The position numbers and the translations under genes were made by a program. Source: VBAS01 sp035318985 (lineage in GTDB: Bacteria; Bacteroidota; Bacteroidia; Chitinophagales; Chitinophagaceae). From it: a DNA stretch of 9,502 nucleotides. Shown in pieces: positions 6,206-9,502 of this stretch. The stretch covers positions 1 through 9,502 of the forward strand of contig DATHDP010000050.1 of assembly GCA_035318985.1 (NCBI GenBank), read 5' to 3'. The notes beneath the pieces are model-generated. The model was not told the DNA's origin and searched no databases. It worked only from the letters and a program-made list of their open reading frames with translations. The stretch's first letter is position 1; every line of letters starts with the position of its first letter.

Positions 6206-6402
6206 CACTGCATTGGCAATATGGCGGGGCGACGAATATATTCTCAGCTTTTGTTCGCTATTCAGCTTCGGTTTCGGCAGACGAATAATTCCAAGCTGCA
6301 GAATAAACAATGAGCTTTTGTATCTTTAATTAGCAGCGGCAGCGGGTAGACGGAATACAGAATACCGCCACATCGCCAATGCTTCAACGTTGTGCGTCGT
6401 GC
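6199..6402 (+). repeat. Long imperfect inverted-repeat element after the peptidase gene (attC-like layout)
   Basis: The element starts in the peptidase stop codon (CCGCTAAC, 6199-6206). Its main arms are 6210-6227 (GCATTGGCAATATGGCGG) and 6365-6382 (CCGCCACATCGCCAATGC), which pair at 16 of 18 positions. Both mismatches are A-C on the + strand but become T-G wobbles on the - strand, so the bottom strand folds better. Between the arms are 137 bases with small palindromes such as GAATATATTC (6234-6243). It ends in GTTGTGCGTC (6389-6398). A gene followed by an imperfect palindrome with a terminal GTT is reminiscent of an integron attC site. However, the terminal sites do not fit RYYYAAC/GTTRRRY, and 200 bp is longer than usual. 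Confidence 0.6.
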
Positions 6403-6460
6403 TTTGTGATACCTCACGCATAAAATTTAATTCTTAATTCAGAATCATATTCAATAAATA

Positions 6461-7402
6461 ATGAAGACAATTATACTAAGTGAGTTTGGAGGTATAGACA
6501 AACTATTGATGACGGAATTGGCATTGCCTGGCATTTTAGAAAATGAGGTACTAATTGAAGTAAAAGCAATCAGCATAAACCCTGTTGATGTAAGAACAAG
6601 AAGCGGAACAGCAATGGCTAATCACCTCAAGCATAACATCCCTTTAATATTAGGCTGGGACATTTCTGGAATTGTTACCGATACAGGAACGAAAGTCTTA
6701 AAGTTTAAAAAAGGGGACTTCGTTTTTGGAATGGTAAACTTCTTAGGACACGGTAAAGGTTATGCCGAATATGTAGCTGCACCTGAAAATCATATTGCCC
6801 ATAAGCCGTCAAATATAAGCCACAAAGAAGCGGCAGCTGCAACTTTAGCGGCTTTGACTGCGTGGCAATTATTAGTTCATTATGCAAAATTAAAACCAGG
6901 TAATAGAATTTTGATACAGGCTGCATCAGGAGGAGTTGGGCATTATGCGGTTCAAATAGCTAAATATTTAGGCGCTTATGTAATTGGCGTTTCTTCTGCT
7001 AAAAACAAAAATTTCGTCTTAAGCCTTGGTGCCGATGAACATGTTGCCTACGATGAACAACAGTTTGAAGAAGTAGTCAATAAGGTAGATTTTGTAATAG
7101 ATGCTTTTGCAAAGGATAGTTTATATCAATCGCTTAAAGTTGTCAAAAATGGAGGAAAAATTATTAGTCTTTTGCCAATGATCAGTGAGGATGTATTACA
7201 GAAAGCGAAAGAAAAGAATGTGGAAGTGCATTACTCCCTTGTAAAATCAAATGGCACAGATATGGAAGCTATCGCAACACTTTTAGAAAAAGGAATTCTC
7301 AGATCTCATGTGTCTAAATCCTTCTCATTTGACAAAATGGGAGACGCTCATATTGAAATGGAAACAGGTAAAACAGTTGGGAAAATTATAGTCGAATTAT
7401 AA
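6461..7402 (+). CDS. Quinone-oxidoreductase-like MDR family NAD(P)H-dependent oxidoreductase (zinc-free)
   Basis: A complete 313-residue medium-chain dehydrogenase/reductase of the quinone oxidoreductase (zeta-crystallin-like) branch. It should use NADPH to reduce quinones or enones in the cytoplasm; the exact substrate is unknown. The N-terminal catalytic domain includes KAISINPVDVRTRSG (about residues 35-50) and a GWDISGIV strand. The AAAATLAALTAWQLL helix (about 125-138) follows. The Rossmann nucleotide-binding motif is AASGGVGHYAVQIAK, beginning at residue 154 (S156, G157, G158, V159, G160). The cysteine and GHE-type zinc ligands of alcohol dehydrogenases are absent, which fits the QOR group. 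The C-terminus GKTVGKIIVEL is the normal family ending. The gene follows the repeat element by about 60 bases; no clear promoter box is visible there. Confidence 0.9.
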   Translation: MKTIILSEFGGIDKLLMTELALPGILENEVLIEVKAISINPVDVRTRSGTAMANHLKHNIPLILGWDISGIVTDTGTKVLKFKKGDFVFGMVNFLGHGKGYAEYVAAPENHIAHKPSNISHKEAAAATLAALTAWQLLVHYAKLKPGNRILIQAASGGVGHYAVQIAKYLGAYVIGVSSAKNKNFVLSLGADEHVAYDEQQFEEVVNKVDFVIDAFAKDSLYQSLKVVKNGGKIISLLPMISEDVLQKAKEKNVEVHYSLVKSNGTDMEAIATLLEKGILRSHVSKSFSFDKMGDAHIEMETGKTVGKIIVEL

Positions 7403-7496
7403 TGAAGCACGAAGACTGTCACATTCCCCCAAATATTGCATTTAACCGTTTAATGGCCCGTATTTATTTTACTTGTCCGATATTTATCTAACATCT

Positions 7497-7504
7497 TACC
7501 TTTA
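7497..7504 (+). promoter_or_regulatory. Possible -7 promoter box for the secreted helical protein
   Basis: TACCTTTA matches the Bacteroidota TAnnTTTG -7 box at five of six fixed bases and lies 21 bases behind a TTG (7473-7475) that could be the -33 element. A start about 6 bases downstream would give a leader of roughly 15 bases to the ATG at 7526. Weak, since one consensus base is wrong. Confidence 0.3.
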
Positions 7505-7525
7505 ACTATCATTAAAACAAATTTT

Positions 7526-8020
7526 ATGAAAATTAGAAATCTTCTCATGTTCTTGTTTTGCATCGGTATTGTATTGCCTTCATTTGCTCAAACTTCAGAT
7601 GCCGAGGCAGAAGCCATCGTCAATTTATTAGGCGTGCAGAAAAAAGAAGCGATAGCCAAATTAGTATCGGTAACCGGAAAGGATTCTATTGCATTCTGGA
7701 AGCTTTATGAAGAATACAATAAAAAAAATATTGCTACCGGAAAGCAAAGGCTAAAGCTATATGAACATACAGCCCAGGCATACTTAAATATGACGCCTAA
7801 GACAGCCGACTCACTGGCAAAGCAATATTTTGACAATCGTTTTGGGCAGGAAAAAAGCCTGGAAGAATATTATAATAAAATAAAGACTGCAACAAATGCG
7901 ATGATCGCTTTTGAATTTTACCAGGCAGAAGTTTATCTATTGACACAGATCAGGGCTCATATCATGCAGCAAATTCCTACTTACGGACAATTCCAGGCTG
8001 CAATTAATAAGAACAAATGA
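7526..8020 (+). CDS. Small secreted helical protein of unknown function
   Basis: I do not recognise a named family. The 164-residue protein starts with a clear signal peptide: MKIRN, a hydrophobic core (LLMFLFCIGIVL), then PSFA before Q22, a standard signal peptidase I site after A21. It should be periplasmic. The mature part is charged and predicted mostly helical, with a patterned segment FWKLYEEYNKKNIATGKQR and a later MTPKTADSLAKQYFDNRF followed by EFYQAEVYLLTQIRAHIM. There are no cysteines in the mature part and no lipobox. The size, signal peptide and helical repeats loosely recall periplasmic Spy/CpxP-like chaperone or sensor proteins, but no LTxxQ motif is present, so this is only a fold-level suggestion. 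It is transcribed alone: a possible promoter lies upstream and a strong hairpin terminator downstream. Confidence 0.85.
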   Translation: MKIRNLLMFLFCIGIVLPSFAQTSDAEAEAIVNLLGVQKKEAIAKLVSVTGKDSIAFWKLYEEYNKKNIATGKQRLKLYEHTAQAYLNMTPKTADSLAKQYFDNRFGQEKSLEEYYNKIKTATNAMIAFEFYQAEVYLLTQIRAHIMQQIPTYGQFQAAINKNK

Positions 8021-8047
8021 TAAGAAAGCAATAGAACAAAATTCTGC

Positions 8048-8075
8048 GAAAGTTTGCTGATACTTTGAAACTTTC
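8048..8075 (+). repeat. Short hairpin behind the secreted-protein gene
   Basis: GAAAGTTT (8048-8055) and AAACTTTC (8068-8075) form a perfect 8-bp AT-rich stem with a 12-base loop, 11 bases before the much stronger terminator hairpin. Probably a minor structure of the 3' untranslated region. Confidence 0.35.
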
Positions 8076-8085
8076 AATTCTATAT

Positions 8086-8130
8086 AAAACCTATGCTACA
8101 CCTCTATTTCGTAGCATAGGTTTTATTTTT
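8086..8130 (+). terminator. Strong intrinsic terminator of the secreted-protein gene
   Basis: AAAACCTATGCTAC (8086-8099) and GTAGCATAGGTTTT (8111-8124) form a perfect 14-bp stem around an 11-base loop, followed by ATTTTT. This is a textbook hairpin plus T-tract for the + strand gene ending at 8020. Because the outer stem ends in AAAA on the left, the reverse strand also has a short T-run, so it may terminate in both directions. The T-tract overlaps the promoter box of the next gene. Confidence 0.9.
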
Positions 8131-8131
8131 G
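8124..8131 (+). promoter_or_regulatory. TAnnTTTG -7 promoter box for the VOC/SnoaL gene
   Basis: TATTTTTG is a perfect match to the Bacteroidota -7 box and ends only four bases before the ATG at 8136. With transcription usually starting 5-7 bases behind this box, the mRNA would begin at or near the start codon, making it leaderless or almost so. No clean TTTG -33 element is seen about 19 bases upstream, where the terminator loop lies, so the promoter may be weak. Confidence 0.5.
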
Positions 8132-8135
8132 CAAA

Positions 8136-8891
8136 ATGAATTCAAAACTCAAATATCTATCGCCCATACTCTGGACAAAAGACCTTGAACAAACGATTTC
8201 ATTTTATGAAACGGTCTTAGGTTTTAAAAAGCAAACTCAATTCCCAAATTATGTTTCGCTAACCAGGGACAATGTGGAGATCATGTTCGTGCTACCAATT
8301 GATGAACCGGAAGATTGTAAGGATCCAAACAGTAAAGAGGAATTTTTTCCAAAGCCCCAACTCACAGGAAGCATTTATATAACTACAGAAAAGGTGGATG
8401 ACCTCTGGGAAAAAGTAAAAGATAAAGTAAAAATTATCAGCACTATTGCGGACAGAGAATATTGGATGCGTGATTTTTCAATTGCGGACAATAATGGATA
8501 CGAACTTGTTTTTGGTGAAGATATCAGTTCAAAATTGCCCGATCTCAATAATTTCTTCCTGGAACTATATAAGAATTTCAATGACCGAAATATTGACCTG
8601 GTTATTCCATATATGACAGATAATGTAAAATGGGCAAATGGAATGGATGGAGGTCATGTATATGGACATAATGGAGTAAAAGATTATTGGACAAGACAAT
8701 TTACAATGGTGAGCTCAAAAGTATCTCCATTAGAAATTGAAGCCGGGAATGATATCGTCAAAATAAAAGTTCACCAGGTTGTTCATGATATGAATGGGAA
8801 TCTATTAGCTGATGAATTGGTCTATCATTTTTTTCATCTGCAGGAAAATAAAATTGCGGTATTTGAGATAGATGAAAAGATCAAAAATTGA
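8136..8891 (+). CDS. Two-domain protein: VOC (glyoxalase/bleomycin-resistance fold) plus SnoaL-like (NTF2 fold) domain
   Basis: A 251-residue cytoplasmic protein with two small-molecule-binding folds. Residues 1-130 are a VOC domain: the opening LSPILWTKDLEQTISFYETVLGF is the usual first strand-helix unit, and the module ends in MRDFSIADNNGYELVFGE, with E123 at the position of a VOC metal or catalytic glutamate. No histidine stands at the usual first metal position, so a metal-dependent glyoxalase is unlikely and a binding or resistance-type protein is more plausible. Residues about 137-250 look like a SnoaL-like/NTF2 domain: FFLELYKNFNDRNIDLVIPYMTDNVKW, then VYGHNGVKDYWTRQF, and a final strand pair with a VYHFFHLQENKIAVFEI ending. 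The two domains usually occur as separate genes; here they are one continuous frame with a linker near DISSKLPDL. Ligand and reaction are unknown. Confidence 0.85.
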   Translation: MNSKLKYLSPILWTKDLEQTISFYETVLGFKKQTQFPNYVSLTRDNVEIMFVLPIDEPEDCKDPNSKEEFFPKPQLTGSIYITTEKVDDLWEKVKDKVKIISTIADREYWMRDFSIADNNGYELVFGEDISSKLPDLNNFFLELYKNFNDRNIDLVIPYMTDNVKWANGMDGGHVYGHNGVKDYWTRQFTMVSSKVSPLEIEAGNDIVKIKVHQVVHDMNGNLLADELVYHFFHLQENKIAVFEIDEKIKN

Positions 8892-8974
8892 TCTTTAGGA
8901 TTCTCAAGTATAGTGCTTCATGCCAGCAAGCCAGCCAAATAAGTTTCCATAAATTCGTTGTGTAAAGCCAAAAC
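8892..8974. other. Short intergenic region before the GH28 gene
   Basis: The 83 bases hold a small GCCAGCAAGCCAGCC run (about 8921-8935). TAAATTCG (8950-8957) matches the TAnnTTTG box at five of six bases, but there is no convincing upstream element. No terminator hairpin for the VOC gene is visible. Confidence 0.3.
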
Positions 8975-9502
8975 ATGCTTGCCTTAAAGAAATACTTCAT
9001 TCTCTTATTAGTTTGTTTTCACTGTTTACAAAGCTTGGCTAAAGATTATCCAGCTTCCTTATTTGGAATAAATTCAGATGGGGTTACTCTCAATACCCGT
9101 TCCATACAATTTGCCATTGATTATATCCAGCAGCAAGGAGGTGGCAGGCTTGTGTTTGATGTAGGGAGATTTCTTTCCGGCTCTATTCACCTTAAATCAA
9201 ATGTCACCATTCATTTATTAGAAGGTGCTGTTTTATTGGGCACATTAAATCCTTTGGACTATGACCAGAAAGGATTAACTGCATTTATATTATGTCATGA
9301 TCAGCAGAATATCGCTATTACAGGCAAAGGAGTCATTGATGGACAAGGAAGACAGGTAGCAAGAAATGTTGTTGAGCTGGTTCATAAAGGACTTATCAAA
9401 GATGCTTTTCGCAATGACAGGCCGGAAGTACCAATAAGACCAATGCTTATTTATTTTCGTTCTTGTAAAAACATTTTCATTAGTGGTGTTACCATGCGGA
9501 AT
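8975..9502 (+). CDS. Secreted GH28 (polygalacturonase-like) glycoside hydrolase, N-terminal part
   Basis: The frame opens at ATG 8975 and runs 176 codons to the right edge without a stop. GH28 enzymes are right-handed parallel beta-helix hydrolases that cut pectic polymers such as polygalacturonan or rhamnogalacturonan. The protein starts with a signal peptide (MLALKKYFILLLVCFHCLQSLA, cleavage likely after A22). FGINSDGVTLNTRSIQFAID then matches the pectate-lyase-superfamily N-terminal pattern D-G-x-x-x-N-T-x-x-I-x-x-A-I. It continues with GGGRLVFDVGRFLSGSIHL, NVTIHLLEGAVLLGT and GKGVIDGQG, all characteristic of the bacterial GH28 branch. PMLIYFRSCKNIFISGVTMRN is the strand just before the catalytic region. 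The catalytic aspartates lie beyond the window, so activity and substrate cannot be judged. No SusC/SusD partners are in view. Confidence 0.88.
   Translation, partial: MLALKKYFILLLVCFHCLQSLAKDYPASLFGINSDGVTLNTRSIQFAIDYIQQQGGGRLVFDVGRFLSGSIHLKSNVTIHLLEGAVLLGTLNPLDYDQKGLTAFILCHDQQNIAITGKGVIDGQGRQVARNVVELVHKGLIKDAFRNDRPEVPIRPMLIYFRSCKNIFISGVTMRN

Noticed and set aside
6105..6329. Open frame across the peptidase end and the repeat element
   Set aside because: It is read in another frame of the peptidase and then through the palindromic element; the protein has no recognisable features.
6199..6402. A genuine integron attC site
   Set aside because: The terminal sites CGCTAAC and GTTGTGC do not match RYYYAAC and GTTRRRY, the element is longer than typical attC sites and no integrase is present; kept only as attC-like in layout.

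Overview
The window looks like chromosomal DNA of a Bacteroidota bacterium, probably of the Chitinophagaceae/Sphingobacteriia type. This is inferred from its AT-rich composition, the lack of Shine-Dalgarno sites before starts, a TAnnTTTG-type promoter box, the neighbouring folK and deoxynucleoside kinase genes, a GxxExxY protein and a secreted GH28-type enzyme. Apart from the first gene, everything reads on the + strand.

Layout. (1) 1-2467 is a housekeeping block: sppA (signal peptide peptidase, - strand, cut by the left edge), divergent from folK (folate synthesis), followed by a deoxynucleoside kinase (dNTP salvage). (2) 2466-2990 is a small unit holding one GxxExxY gene between imperfect inverted repeats of about 41 bp. 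It lies exactly between the kinase and a major facilitator transporter: one repeat touches the kinase stop codon and the other contains the apparent GTG start of the transporter. (3) 2983-5395 holds the transporter, a 280-base intergenic stretch with two G/C-rich hairpins and a five-copy heptamer repeat, and a metallo-beta-lactamase-fold hydrolase with a Tat-like leader. (4) 5448-6402 is a second cassette-like unit: an S51 (PepE-like) peptidase whose stop codon lies in a boundary motif and which is followed by a 200-bp imperfect inverted-repeat element. That element recalls an integron attC site in layout but does not match the canonical core sites. (5) 6461-9502 is accessory metabolism: a quinone-oxidoreductase-like MDR enzyme, a small secreted helical protein of unknown function with a strong hairpin terminator, a VOC/SnoaL-like two-domain protein whose promoter box overlaps the terminator T-tract, and the start of a secreted polygalacturonase-like (GH28) enzyme that runs off the right edge.

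No single pathway links these genes. The folate and nucleotide genes form a plausible conserved core, and the rest look like independent accessory genes. The most interesting aspect is that two different single-gene units, each bounded by its own kind of inverted repeat and each sharing bases with coding boundaries, sit within 4 kb of one another. No transposase, integrase, CRISPR array, tRNA or rRNA is visible.
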